Assembly (NCBI RefSeq): GCF_030410395.1
Contig: NZ_JAUHHF010000001.1
Coordinates: 434,001-498,000 of the forward strand
DNA from: Zwartia panacis
GTDB taxonomy: Bacteria; Pseudomonadota; Gammaproteobacteria; Burkholderiales; Burkholderiaceae_B
Direction: 5' to 3'
DNA: 64,000 bases
Position 1 is the stretch's first letter, and each line of letters starts with the position of its first letter. Positions 45,985 through 55,312 of this stretch are shown in pieces. A program made the position numbers and the translations under genes. The notes beneath the pieces were generated by a model. The model was not told where the DNA came from. It made no database searches and saw only the letters and a list, made by a program, of their open reading frames with translations.

Positions 45985-47946
45985 TTGAGTACGAAGTCCT
46001 ACAACGAATCATCCATACGTGTCCTGAAAGGGCTTGAGCCGGTCCGACAACGACCTGGCATGTACACCCGTACCGAAAATCCTCTCCACATCATCCAGGA
46101 AGTGATTGACAACGCAGCTGACGAAGCACTCGCGGGTTTCGGCAAACACATTCAGGTGACGATGCAGGCGGACGGCAGCATGACGATCGAAGACGATGGT
46201 CGCGGCATACCTGTCGGTTTGCACCCTGAGGAAAAAGCGCCTGTCGCTGAGTTAGTCTTTACTCGATTGCATGCGGGCGGAAAGTTCGACAAAAAAGGTG
46301 GCGGAGCATACGCTTTTTCAGGCGGTTTGCACGGTGTGGGCGTCTCCGTGACGAACGCACTCTCAAAAAAGCTTGAACTCGTGGTGTGGAGAGACGGGGC
46401 TGCCCACCGGATGGTGTTCGCCAATGGAGACGTCGCCGAACCTCTGAAAGTGATGCCAGAGCTTGCGCGTAAAAAGTCTGGCACCCGCGTGCGCGTCTGG
46501 CCGGATGCATCATTTTTTGACTCTGCCACGATTCCAACGCATGAGCTGATGCATTTGCTGCGCAGCAAAGCTGTCTTGATGGCTGGCGTCAAGGTCACCT
46601 ATGTGAATGAAAAGACCGGCGAGTCGCGTACCTGGCAATATCAGGATGGACTAGCGGGTTATCTCACCGAAGCACTTCAAGGCCTCGAGTTGCGCGTTCC
46701 GCTTTTTGGGGGGGAGCAGTTCGCCTCCGCAGATCACGAGACCTTTGCAGAGGGAGAGGGCGCTCAATGGGTAGTCGCTTGGGCTGATGAAGGCAACGTC
46801 GTGCGCGAGTCCTATGTCAACCTGATTCCTACTCCGGCTGGCGGAACGCATGAGTCGGGCTTGCGGGAAGGACTCTTCGCTGCCGTCAAGGGATTTGCCG
46901 AGTTGCATAGTTTGCTTCCCAAGGGCGTCAAGCTATTGCCCGAGGATGTTTTTGCGCGTGCCAGCTTCGTATTGTCCGCCAAGGTGCTGGATCCCCAGTT
47001 TCAAGGTCAGATCAAAGAACGTCTAAACAGCCGCGATGCGGTTCGCTTGGTGGGGGGATTTGTGCGGACATCCCTGGATCTTTGGCTCAATAGCCACGTT
47101 GAATATGGAAAAAAGCTCGCCGAATTAGCGATTCGTCAGGCCCAGGCGCGTGCCCGATCCGCTCAAAAGGTTGAAAAGCGCAAGAGCTCCGGTGTTGCTG
47201 TTTTGCCTGGCAAGCTCACGGATTGCGAGTCTACAGATACGTCGCGAACCGAGGTGTTTTTGGTTGAGGGCGACTCCGCGGGAGGCTCTGCCAAAATGGG
47301 TCGGGACAAGGAGTTTCAGGCCATCCTTCCGCTTCGCGGCAAGGTCCTGAACTCTTGGGAAGTCGACCGGGATCGCCTGTTTGCGAACAATGAAATCCAC
47401 GATATTGCTGTCGCAATCGGCGTGGATCCGCATGGTCCCAACGACTCTCCCGATCTATCAGGATTGCGATACGGTCGAGTGTGCATCCTGTCTGATGCGG
47501 ACGTCGATGGCTCTCACATTCAGGTGCTGTTGTTGACCCTTTTCTATCGGCACTTCCCGAGGCTCGTGGAGTTGGGGCATGTGTTTGTCGCGCGTCCGCC
47601 ACTATTCCGTGTGGATGTGCCGGCATTAGGCAAACGACCTGCCCGTAAAGTGTATTGTCTGGATGCTGGCGAGTTGGAAGCCGTCCAGGACAAGCTCCGC
47701 AAAGAAGGGGTGCGGGAGGGCTCTTGGGATATCAGCCGGTTCAAAGGGTTGGGTGAAATGAGCCCCACTCAGCTGTGGGAAACCACCATGAATCCTGATA
47801 CGCGACGCATGCTGCCGGTTGGTTATGGATCGCTTGATCAGTCTGCAACAACACAAATGTTTGACATGTTGATGGGCAAGGGCGAGTCCGGCGCCCGCCG
47901 TACTTGGCTTGAAGAAAAAGGCAATCTCGCAGAGGTTGATATCTAA
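45985..47946 (+). CDS. parE: DNA topoisomerase IV subunit B
   Basis: ATPase subunit of topoisomerase IV, which separates daughter chromosomes. GHKL ATP site motifs are DNAADEAL, DDGRGIPVG and LHGVGVSVTNALS; the toprim domain shows EGDSAGGSAKMGRD and DADVDGSHI. I place the start at TTG 45985 because GGGGA lies five bases before it and the family N-terminus begins there (653 residues); an in-frame TTG 17 codons upstream lacks both. parC follows with no gap. Confidence 0.96.
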   Translation: MSTKSYNESSIRVLKGLEPVRQRPGMYTRTENPLHIIQEVIDNAADEALAGFGKHIQVTMQADGSMTIEDDGRGIPVGLHPEEKAPVAELVFTRLHAGGKFDKKGGGAYAFSGGLHGVGVSVTNALSKKLELVVWRDGAAHRMVFANGDVAEPLKVMPELARKKSGTRVRVWPDASFFDSATIPTHELMHLLRSKAVLMAGVKVTYVNEKTGESRTWQYQDGLAGYLTEALQGLELRVPLFGGEQFASADHETFAEGEGAQWVVAWADEGNVVRESYVNLIPTPAGGTHESGLREGLFAAVKGFAELHSLLPKGVKLLPEDVFARASFVLSAKVLDPQFQGQIKERLNSRDAVRLVGGFVRTSLDLWLNSHVEYGKKLAELAIRQAQARARSAQKVEKRKSSGVAVLPGKLTDCESTDTSRTEVFLVEGDSAGGSAKMGRDKEFQAILPLRGKVLNSWEVDRDRLFANNEIHDIAVAIGVDPHGPNDSPDLSGLRYGRVCILSDADVDGSHIQVLLLTLFYRHFPRLVELGHVFVARPPLFRVDVPALGKRPARKVYCLDAGELEAVQDKLRKEGVREGSWDISRFKGLGEMSPTQLWETTMNPDTRRMLPVGYGSLDQSATTQMFDMLMGKGESGARRTWLEEKGNLAEVDI

Positions 47947-50256
47947 ATGACCGACAGTTCTCAACCTGGTTTGTTCGACCCGAGTGATGCGGATGCATCT
48001 TTGACACTCGGCTTATACGCTGAGCAGGCGTATCTTGATTATGCCGTTTCCGTTGTCCGAGGGCGCGCTTTGCCCGATGTGGGGGACGGCCAAAAACCGG
48101 TGCAGCGCAGGATTTTGTATGCCATGCAAGCCATGGGTTTGCAGTCTGGCGCCAAGCCCGTGAAATCCGCCCGCGTCGTGGGTGATGTGTTGGGTAAGTA
48201 TCATCCGCATGGTGATCAGGCCGCATATGACGCGCTTGTGAGGATGGCGCAACAGTTTTCTTTGCGTTATCCCTTGATCGATGGTCAGGGTAACTTCGGC
48301 TCCCGGGACGGAGACAACGCAGCTGCGATGCGCTACACGGAAGCCCGTCTCACGCCCTTTGCGCGATTGTTGTTAGACGAGCTTGACGAGGGAACTGTTG
48401 ACTTCATTCCCAATTATGACGGCAGTCATCAAGAACCATCGATGCTGCCCGCCCGTTTGCCTGTCATGCTCCTCAATGGCGCGTCCGGAATCGCAGTGGG
48501 TATGGCGACAGAAATCCCCGCCCACAACTTGAGAGAAGTCGCTCAGGCATGTGTTGCGTTGATTAAAAATCCCGCGCTCCCAGATCCGGATCTCTACGAG
48601 ATGATCCCTGGGCCTGACTTTGCAGGGGGCGGTCAGATCATCACGGCCGCTGCCGAAATTGCGCAGATCTATCAGACTGGGCGTGGTTCACTCAAGGCGC
48701 GTGCCCGCTGGCAGTTCGAAGAGCTGGCTCGCGGACAATGGCAGCTGGTTGTGCATGAATTGCCGCCTGGAGCCTCATGTCAAAAAGTCCTCGAGGAGAT
48801 TGAGGATCTGACGAACCCCAAGGTCAAGGCTGGCAAGAAAGCACTTACGACAGAGCAGCAGCAGACCAAGGCGCAGATGTTGGCGTTGCTCGATGCCGTG
48901 CGCGACGAGTCCGGCAAGGATGCTGCCGTGCGCCTGGTGTTCGAACCTAAGACTTCGAAGATCGATCGCGAGGAATTTGTCACAACGCTGCTCGCACTAA
49001 CCAGCATGGAGACTAGTGTTCCGATCAATCTTGTTTGTATCGGTACGGATCACAGGCCTCGCCAGAAAGGTTTGCGCGACGTGTTGCTCGAGTGGATCGG
49101 TTTCAGGACGAGCACGGTGTTGCGTCGCACGCGTTACCGGTTTGACAAGATCACTGACCGCATTCATGTGCTCGAAGGGCGCATGTTGGTCTACCTGAAT
49201 GTGGATGAGGTCATCCAGACGATTCGCGAGTCCGACGAGCCCCGTCCCGCCCTGATGACCCGCTTTAAATTAAGCGAGCGTCAGGCAGATGACATTCTTG
49301 ATATGCGTCTGCGTCAGCTCGCACGCCTGGAGGGCATCAAAATCGAGCAAGAACTGGCCGAAAAGCGCGAAGAACAGCAAAAGCTTCAGGAACTGATCGA
49401 ACAGCCTGCAGCCCTCAAAAAGCTGGTTGTTAAAGAAATCGAGGCTGATTCCAAGCTTTATGGCGATGAGCGTCGCACATTGATTCAGGTTGCTGAGCGC
49501 GCCGTCAAAGAAGTGCGTGTTCTCGATGAACCTGTGACAGTCATCGTTTCGCAGAAAGGTTGGTTAAGATCGCGTCAAGGGCATGGGCACGATGCCTCGC
49601 AATTCAATTTCAAAGCGGGCGACGGTCCATATGGCGTGTTTGAGTGTCGCAGTACGGATACTCTGATTGCTCTGGGAGATAACGGTCGCGCATACAGCGT
49701 CGCGGTTTCCGGCTTGCCATCCGCCAGAGGCGATGGCGCGCCAGTCACATCGATGATCGATCTTGAGCCCGGTTCACACGTGGAGCATATGATTGCTGCA
49801 GCCCCCGATACCAAGTGGCTGTTAAGTACAAAACAAGGATTTGGTTTCTCGACCAAACTCTCCGATATGACAAGCCGACAGCGAGCAGGCAAGCAGTTTG
49901 TGACGCTTGAGGAAAATGATCGTTTGCTTCGTCCGGTTCCATTATTTCCCCAGGCGACACAGGTTGCGTTTTTGACAACGCGCGGCAAATTACTGGTGAT
50001 TGCGTTGGAAGAGGTCAAGAGTCTTTCCTCTGGCGGTCGTGGAACGATTCTGATGGGAATCGATGCGCCTGACACGTTGGCGCAGACGGTGCCTGTTTCA
50101 AAAGCGGGTTTACGCGTGACAGGTATTTATAGAACCAAGCAAGTAGAAGACATTTTGAGTGGTGCTTTGCTTGAGATTTATGTCTCCAAGCGTGCCCGCA
50201 AAGGCAGACTGCTCGACGTCCGATCTAAAGAGCCGGTCCTTTCGCCCGTGCTTTAA
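47947..50256 (+). CDS. parC: DNA topoisomerase IV subunit A
   Basis: DNA-cleaving subunit of topoisomerase IV (769 residues). The winged helix carries the active-site Tyr130 in [14 protein letters not shown]. The quinolone-contact helix reads [14 protein letters not shown], with Gln91 at the place of the Ser that contacts drug in E. coli ParC. A long coiled coil ([19 protein letters not shown]) and a C-terminal beta-propeller follow; the length suits ParC, not GyrA. It starts three bases after the parE stop codon begins, giving an adjacent pair. Confidence 0.96.
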   Translation: MTDSSQPGLFDPSDADASLTLGLYAEQAYLDYAVSVVRGRALPDVGDGQKPVQRRILYAMQAMGLQSGAKPVKSARVVGDVLGKYHPHGDQAAYDALVRMAQQFSLRYPLIDGQGNFGSRDGDNAAAMRYTEARLTPFARLLLDELDEGTVDFIPNYDGSHQEPSMLPARLPVMLLNGASGIAVGMATEIPAHNLREVAQACVALIKNPALPDPDLYEMIPGPDFAGGGQIITAAAEIAQIYQTGRGSLKARARWQFEELARGQWQLVVHELPPGASCQKVLEEIEDLTNPKVKAGKKALTTEQQQTKAQMLALLDAVRDESGKDAAVRLVFEPKTSKIDREEFVTTLLALTSMETSVPINLVCIGTDHRPRQKGLRDVLLEWIGFRTSTVLRRTRYRFDKITDRIHVLEGRMLVYLNVDEVIQTIRESDEPRPALMTRFKLSERQADDILDMRLRQLARLEGIKIEQELAEKREEQQKLQELIEQPAALKKLVVKEIEADSKLYGDERRTLIQVAERAVKEVRVLDEPVTVIVSQKGWLRSRQGHGHDASQFNFKAGDGPYGVFECRSTDTLIALGDNGRAYSVAVSGLPSARGDGAPVTSMIDLEPGSHVEHMIAAAPDTKWLLSTKQGFGFSTKLSDMTSRQRAGKQFVTLEENDRLLRPVPLFPQATQVAFLTTRGKLLVIALEEVKSLSSGGRGTILMGIDAPDTLAQTVPVSKAGLRVTGIYRTKQVEDILSGALLEIYVSKRARKGRLLDVRSKEPVLSPVL

Positions 50257-50317
50257 AGGATAAAATGCCGCAGGTCACGATTCACGTCTTAGATTCACGT
50301 TTTAATTAGGTATTCTC

Positions 50318-51361
50318 ATGTCGTTTCAAGTCACCATACAGCCTAGTCAGCACCAGTTTCCTGCAGACTCCGACAAAAGCGTACTGGATGCCGCGCTTGC
50401 TGCCGGGATATTACTGCCCTACAGTTGCAGGAGCGGGGCATGTTCGACGTGCAAGGCGCGTGTGGTTTCAGGTACGGTCGAGGCCGGCCACAGCGCCGAA
50501 CAGATTTTGACGCCTCAAGAGATTCATGAAGGCTTTACCCTTTTGTGTCAAGCGCGGGCGACTTCGGATCTGGTGATCGAGTCCCGCGAAATTCGCCTGG
50601 CCTCCGACATTCAGGTTCGGAAATTGCCCTCCCGTGTGACCTCGATTCAGCGTCCCGCGCCTGATGTCGCCGTGTTGCAATTGCAGTTGCCCGCTACGGA
50701 GAGCTTTCGTTTTTACGCAGGTCAGTATGTGGAAATCATCCTCAAAGACGGAAAGCGTCGCAGCTATTCGATGGCCAATCCCCCGCATGCGTCTTCCGCA
50801 TTGGAGCTTCACGTCCGTCACTTGCCCGGCGGTTTATTCACAGACCATGTTTTCGGTGCAGGCGCGACACAAATGAAAGAGCGCGAAATCCTGCGCATTG
50901 AGGGGCCTTTCGGCTCGTTTTTCCTGCGTGAAGACAGCGATTTGCCGATTATCATGCTCGCCAGCGGCACAGGCTTCGCACCTATCAAGTCCATCGTGGA
51001 ACACATGATCCATCAAAATATTCAACGCCCGGTTGCACTATATTGGGGCGGCCGGCGACCCGTGGATCTGTATATGGACGGTCTTGCTCGCCAATGGGCT
51101 CAGGATTTGCCTCATTTCACTTATATTCCTGTTGTCTCTGATGCACTCCCCGAAGATGCGTGGACCGGTCGCACGGGTTTTGTGCATCGCGCCGTGATGG
51201 AGGATTTTCCTAGCCTGATGGGGCATCAGGTCTATGCTTGCGGCGCACCCATCGTGGTGGAGTCTGCGAGGCGAGAGTTTATCGCCCAGTGCTCTTTACC
51301 GGACGATGCATTCTTTGCTGACTCTTTTACTTCCGAAGCAGATATTGCCGCAGTAAAATAG
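50318..51361 (+). CDS. 2Fe-2S ferredoxin:NAD(P)H reductase (CDP-6-deoxyglucoseen reductase-like)
   Basis: Single-chain electron-transfer protein (347 residues). The N-terminal plant-type ferredoxin has the cluster motif CRSGACSTC plus a fourth cysteine in TLLCQAR; a ferredoxin-reductase FAD domain (RRSYSMANPP) and an NAD domain (IIMLASGTGFAPIKSI and a CGAP end) follow. The best-known relative is the E3 reductase of ascarylose synthesis, but similar proteins serve oxygenases and methane/phenol systems. No sugar-dehydrase partner is near, so the physiological partner is unknown. Confidence 0.88.
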   Translation: MSFQVTIQPSQHQFPADSDKSVLDAALAAGILLPYSCRSGACSTCKARVVSGTVEAGHSAEQILTPQEIHEGFTLLCQARATSDLVIESREIRLASDIQVRKLPSRVTSIQRPAPDVAVLQLQLPATESFRFYAGQYVEIILKDGKRRSYSMANPPHASSALELHVRHLPGGLFTDHVFGAGATQMKEREILRIEGPFGSFFLREDSDLPIIMLASGTGFAPIKSIVEHMIHQNIQRPVALYWGGRRPVDLYMDGLARQWAQDLPHFTYIPVVSDALPEDAWTGRTGFVHRAVMEDFPSLMGHQVYACGAPIVVESARREFIAQCSLPDDAFFADSFTSEADIAAVK

Positions 51362-51420
51362 GCGTTTGTACCTTGCACAAAGGTTTTGTGCATTCGAATT
51401 TTATTCTTGGGATTTCCAGC

Positions 51421-52749
51421 GTGACCTTTCTAAAACGTATTGCCGCGGTGCTCGGTGTGTCCTGTGTGTTTGCTGTGTCTGTGCAGGCCAATCCTGTCAA
51501 TATCGAGGTCTGGCACACAATGACCTCCACACATAAATCTGAATTCGAAAAAATCGCACGTCGATTCAACAACGAACAGAAAGACGTTAATGTTGTTTTA
51601 AAAGCTTTCCCAAACCAGGAAGCGCTTCGTAAAGCCGGTGAGCAAGCTGTCGCCGAAAAACGCAAGCCCAACTTGGTTCAACTGCCTGACAATCGCTCAC
51701 CCGAGATGATTGCCCAGCACAAAGACATCATTCCTTTTCATCAGCTGCTCAAACAGTATCCGATGAAAGACGCCAACTGGTTTGTTCCGCAGACAACAGG
51801 CTTTATGCGCGATAGCAAGGGCCTGTTGATGGCATTCCCATACATGGCTGAAATTCCAGTGATGTTCTACAACGTCGACGGATACAAAAAAGCAGGTCTG
51901 GACTCAAACAAGCCCGCCAGAACTTGGCCCGAATTGCAAAATCATCTGCTCGCTTTGAGAGATAAGGCGCATTACCAGTGTCCGTTTGCGACGAGCCATC
52001 AGGTCACGACCCACCTTGAAAACACAGCGCCGCTCAATGGCGCCTTGTATGTCACACCTAAAAATGGTTTGGACAACGTCAAGGGCGCTCATCTCAATCT
52101 GCTTGACGCCGTGTTCATGCGCCATCTCTCGATTATGGTGAGCTGGAAGCGTTCGGATCTCTTCCCGCACAACAGTAATGGCACAGAGGCCGACAGCATG
52201 TTTGCGGATAATCGCTGCGCTGTGATTACAACGACCTCTGGCGCGCTGGCGCGGATCCAAGAAATGAAAGGGCTCAATTTTGGCGTCGCGCCAATGCCTT
52301 TCTATGACCAGGTTGTCAAAACTCCTGGCGCTCCTTACGTTAGTGGATCAGCCTTGTGGGCGACATCAGGTCACACCAAGGATCAAGACAAAGCAACAAT
52401 GGCTTTCCTGTCCTTTTTGGCTCAGCCAGTCATTGCCTCGGCTTGGCATCAGCGTACCGGATTCCTGCCACTGACTGACGCAGCCTTCCGCACAGGTGAC
52501 GCGGCCTTCTATGATCGTATCCCCGGCGCACGTCAGCTCGTGGACAGCATGCGCAGTGTAAAGGATCCCAACAGCCGTGGGTTCCGCTTGCGTGATTACC
52601 CACGTATCGAGCCCATCCTGAGTCGCGAGTTTGATGCGGCTTTATCAGGGAACACTCCGCCTGTCGAAGCGCTGACTAAAGCCGTTGATCAAGCAAAAGT
52701 TCTTTCTCAAGACCCTCCAGGCGCAGCGCCTGCGGCCAAGCGTAGGTAA
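51421..52749 (+). CDS. UgpB-like extracellular solute-binding protein (orphan)
   Basis: Periplasmic family 1 solute-binding protein (442 residues) resembling UgpB, the binding protein for glycerol-3-phosphate and its diesters. A signal peptide follows the GTG at 51421 (KRIAAVLGVSCVFAVSVQA), which has GGGA eight bases upstream; the TTG further up (51373) adds a non-hydrophobic tail. Features are VNIEVWHTMTSTHKSEFEKIA, LPDNRSPEMI and the ligand-binding segment FGVAPMPFYDQVVKTPGAPYVSG, which fit UgpB-type ligand recognition. ugpA, ugpE and ugpC are absent in the window. Confidence 0.85.
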   Translation: MTFLKRIAAVLGVSCVFAVSVQANPVNIEVWHTMTSTHKSEFEKIARRFNNEQKDVNVVLKAFPNQEALRKAGEQAVAEKRKPNLVQLPDNRSPEMIAQHKDIIPFHQLLKQYPMKDANWFVPQTTGFMRDSKGLLMAFPYMAEIPVMFYNVDGYKKAGLDSNKPARTWPELQNHLLALRDKAHYQCPFATSHQVTTHLENTAPLNGALYVTPKNGLDNVKGAHLNLLDAVFMRHLSIMVSWKRSDLFPHNSNGTEADSMFADNRCAVITTTSGALARIQEMKGLNFGVAPMPFYDQVVKTPGAPYVSGSALWATSGHTKDQDKATMAFLSFLAQPVIASAWHQRTGFLPLTDAAFRTGDAAFYDRIPGARQLVDSMRSVKDPNSRGFRLRDYPRIEPILSREFDAALSGNTPPVEALTKAVDQAKVLSQDPPGAAPAAKRR

Positions 52750-52760
52750 TACGCGCGGGT

Positions 52761-52800
52761 CATGAAAAAAACGGAGCCTCATGGCTCCGTTTTTTTCATG
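52761..52800 (+). terminator. perfect 18-base inverted-repeat terminator
   Basis: The arms CATGAAAAAAACGGAGCC and GGCTCCGTTTTTTTCATG pair perfectly over a four-base loop. The GC core with flanking A and T runs makes a textbook terminator in both directions. It closes the UgpB-like gene and insulates the pilus operon from it. Confidence 0.92.
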
Positions 52801-52889
52801 GGAACGTTTTATCCATTCGTATTACATGCAATTGTTATTCGCCTGAATGAGCCCCAACATAGGCGCCCTCGAACAAATGCGATGCGAAT

Positions 52890-53690
52890 ATGTTGGCGAC
52901 ATGGATAGGAACGGTATTTTTAATTCTTGCGTTGTCTCTTCAAGGCTGCGGGTTTAGTCAGATCCGTCCTGGCGCAAGACCGAACAATCATCAGACGATC
53001 ACGCCTTCGGGACCCCTGGATTTTTCCTGGAAACTATCTGGCGATCGTTCGGTTGCGCCAGTTCAGGTTTTTTCAGATGCAACGCATACATGGTTGCAAT
53101 GGCAACCGAATCAGACATTACCCGCTATTTTTGGGGCTGCTGGTACCGACGAACAGCTTGCGTCCTATGTGAAATCAGGGCCCTACACACGCATTGAAGG
53201 TCACTGGGTTGCCCTCGTTTTTCGCGGAGCGCACCAACAGGCGAGGGCACGTCGTGTTCAAAAAACACCAGAAACTCAAGTGTTAGTAACTGAATCTGTT
53301 TCAGTTGCTTCAGCGGCTGTCTCCACAGCTGTTCTGGAGTCCACGCCTGCTTCTAAAAAAGCTCTGCCTGCATCACCGGCAACTTTGAGCTCCCAACCGT
53401 TCTATGCCATCACACAGTCAGATAAAAATCTTCGACAAGCCTTATCAAGATGGGCAAATTTGAGCGGTTGGAAATTTCAAGCGGAACACTGGGCTGTGGA
53501 TGTAGACATTCCCTTGACTGCAACGGCTAATTTCTCGGATGAATTTGTCAGTTCAGTACGTGCGTTGATTGAGGCGACTGAATTGTCTGAACGACCTCTG
53601 CAGCCATGCTTTTACGCAAATCAAGTTTTACGGGTTGTGCCGATCACTGAGGCCTGCGATCGTACGATCGCCGAAGGAGTCCGAGCATGA
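52890..53690 (+). CDS. pilL: PilL-like lipoprotein of type IVb pilus
   Basis: First gene of the R64-type thin-pilus operon. A lipoprotein signal ends in the lipobox LSLQGC (Cys20). The N-terminal half resembles the VirB9/CagX-type region (PVQVFSDATHTWLQW with a following LPAIF), and the C-terminal part matches the TcpQ/PilL C-terminal domain (LRQALSRWANLSGWKF, then VLRVVP), the piece that assists secretin assembly. At 266 residues it is shorter than R64 PilL. A spacer rich in Ala and Ser/Thr joins the two halves. The stop overlaps pilN by ATGA. The name rests on position and domain, not on close identity. Confidence 0.72.
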   Translation: MLATWIGTVFLILALSLQGCGFSQIRPGARPNNHQTITPSGPLDFSWKLSGDRSVAPVQVFSDATHTWLQWQPNQTLPAIFGAAGTDEQLASYVKSGPYTRIEGHWVALVFRGAHQQARARRVQKTPETQVLVTESVSVASAAVSTAVLESTPASKKALPASPATLSSQPFYAITQSDKNLRQALSRWANLSGWKFQAEHWAVDVDIPLTATANFSDEFVSSVRALIEATELSERPLQPCFYANQVLRVVPITEACDRTIAEGVRA

Positions 53691-55312
53691 GCGGATTGAC
53701 TTCACATCCCTACTATTTTTGCAGAACAACTTTCGCACTTGTCATGGTTTCATCACTGGCAGCTTGCACTTTACAAAAGCGCATGCAGCAACAGGATGGT
53801 CGCGTCCAAGAAGCAAGAAGCCTGATTGATCAAACGCAGGAGAAATTTGTTTCAGCAACACGCTCGGCACAGCATCGTACCCAGGCTCAAAACGTTTCAA
53901 AGCCTTGGTTGATGGGGCGAGCCATACCTCTAGGGCGTGAGGTGACTTTGCCGATGGCTCTGCGAGCCAAAATTGACACGACACTGATGTATCGCCATGG
54001 CAAGGTTGATCTGTCCACGCTTTCTGAGCGAATCACTCAGGCAACCGGAATTCCCGTTCGTATTAAGCCTGAAGCCTTGTTGCCAGTAGATCATTTCTTG
54101 CCGCGCTTAAGTACAGCAACAGCCCAGACACCGTTGACGACATTGACACAAGCAGAGTTTCCGATGGGGGCACGTCCCTTGCCAGAGGTGTTGGATATCC
54201 TGACCAGGCGTTTGGGTGTGCAGTGGCGGTATCACGACAGGGCACTTGAGTTTTATCGAACCGAAACGCGAGTATTTGACGTGCGCGCACTCACTTTATC
54301 CGCACAGACGGACGCTCGGCTTGGCCGGACCGCGAACAGCAAGACAGGAGGATTCGATAATTCTTCTCGCACATCGTTAATCGCCTCAGATCAGCACGTT
54401 TTACTTGCCATTAAGCAAAGGCTTGAACCATTTTTGACACGGGCTGCGATTATCGCTGCGCAACCTGGCGCCTCAACCTCAATTGTGGTGACTGATACAC
54501 CAGAGGTGTTGGCCGAAATTTCCCGTTATCTGGAAAGGGAAAATCGAGTCTTAACCAGACGTGTCCGATTGATATTCGAAGAGATCACGCTTGTCACGCA
54601 TCAGGACGCAGAGTTTGGTTTGGATTGGGACTCGCTCTGGGAGCAAGGTAAGATGACTGCCTCTCTTTCCAGCACACTCTCCGGAGCGCCGATTGCAGGT
54701 GCCAAGGCAATGCTCAGCGGCGCGCCCAATCATGCGATACGCAGTCAGGCGGTATTGCGTGCACTGTCCAAATATGGAACGGTGTTGCGACATGTGACGA
54801 TCCCTGTTCTGACTTTGAATCGCAGGCCGGTCACGCATGCGGTCAGAACAACTTTTTCATACATTGATCAAGTCAAGTCGACTCAAAACGCAGAGTCAAA
54901 TTTTGCCGCATCACGATCTGGATCGAGTTCGGTGTCTGTGAGTCAGAAAGAAGAGACCGTTGGCGCATTTCTCACTCTCGTTCCGGATGCCCAGGAAAAC
55001 GGACAAGTGTTGTTATCCGTTGCGTATGACAATACGGTTGCTCAGCCGTTGAAGTCAGTTGTTGTGGGAGATCCCAGTAGTCGTCTGCAAATTCAACAAA
55101 TCACCATTGATGGTCATGGAACCGTTCAGCAGATCGCGCTGCAGAACGGACAACCAATGTTGATCTCTGGTTTTGATTCCAAGCAGGATGAGTCAGATCG
55201 TGCACGCTTGACGCCGGATGCGCCTCTCGCCCTGGGCGGTTCGGATCGCGCTAAACAGGCTCGAACGGCAACTCTGATCATGGTGACAGCCCAAGTGGAA
55301 GAGGGAATATGA
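53687..55312 (+). CDS. pilN: PilN-like outer-membrane secretin
   Basis: Lipoprotein secretin that makes the outer-membrane pore for the type IVb pilus. The signal ends in LAAC (Cys27). An N-domain region (TQATGIPVRIKPEALLP) is followed by a short coil, the repeat-like VVTDTPEVLAEISRYLERENR, and the beta-domain of the secretin C-terminus (ending AQVEEG). 541 residues, like PilN of R64. It is coupled to the previous gene and to the next by ATGA overlaps. Confidence 0.88.
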   Translation: MSGLTSHPYYFCRTTFALVMVSSLAACTLQKRMQQQDGRVQEARSLIDQTQEKFVSATRSAQHRTQAQNVSKPWLMGRAIPLGREVTLPMALRAKIDTTLMYRHGKVDLSTLSERITQATGIPVRIKPEALLPVDHFLPRLSTATAQTPLTTLTQAEFPMGARPLPEVLDILTRRLGVQWRYHDRALEFYRTETRVFDVRALTLSAQTDARLGRTANSKTGGFDNSSRTSLIASDQHVLLAIKQRLEPFLTRAAIIAAQPGASTSIVVTDTPEVLAEISRYLERENRVLTRRVRLIFEEITLVTHQDAEFGLDWDSLWEQGKMTASLSSTLSGAPIAGAKAMLSGAPNHAIRSQAVLRALSKYGTVLRHVTIPVLTLNRRPVTHAVRTTFSYIDQVKSTQNAESNFAASRSGSSSVSVSQKEETVGAFLTLVPDAQENGQVLLSVAYDNTVAQPLKSVVVGDPSSRLQIQQITIDGHGTVQQIALQNGQPMLISGFDSKQDESDRARLTPDAPLALGGSDRAKQARTATLIMVTAQVEEGI

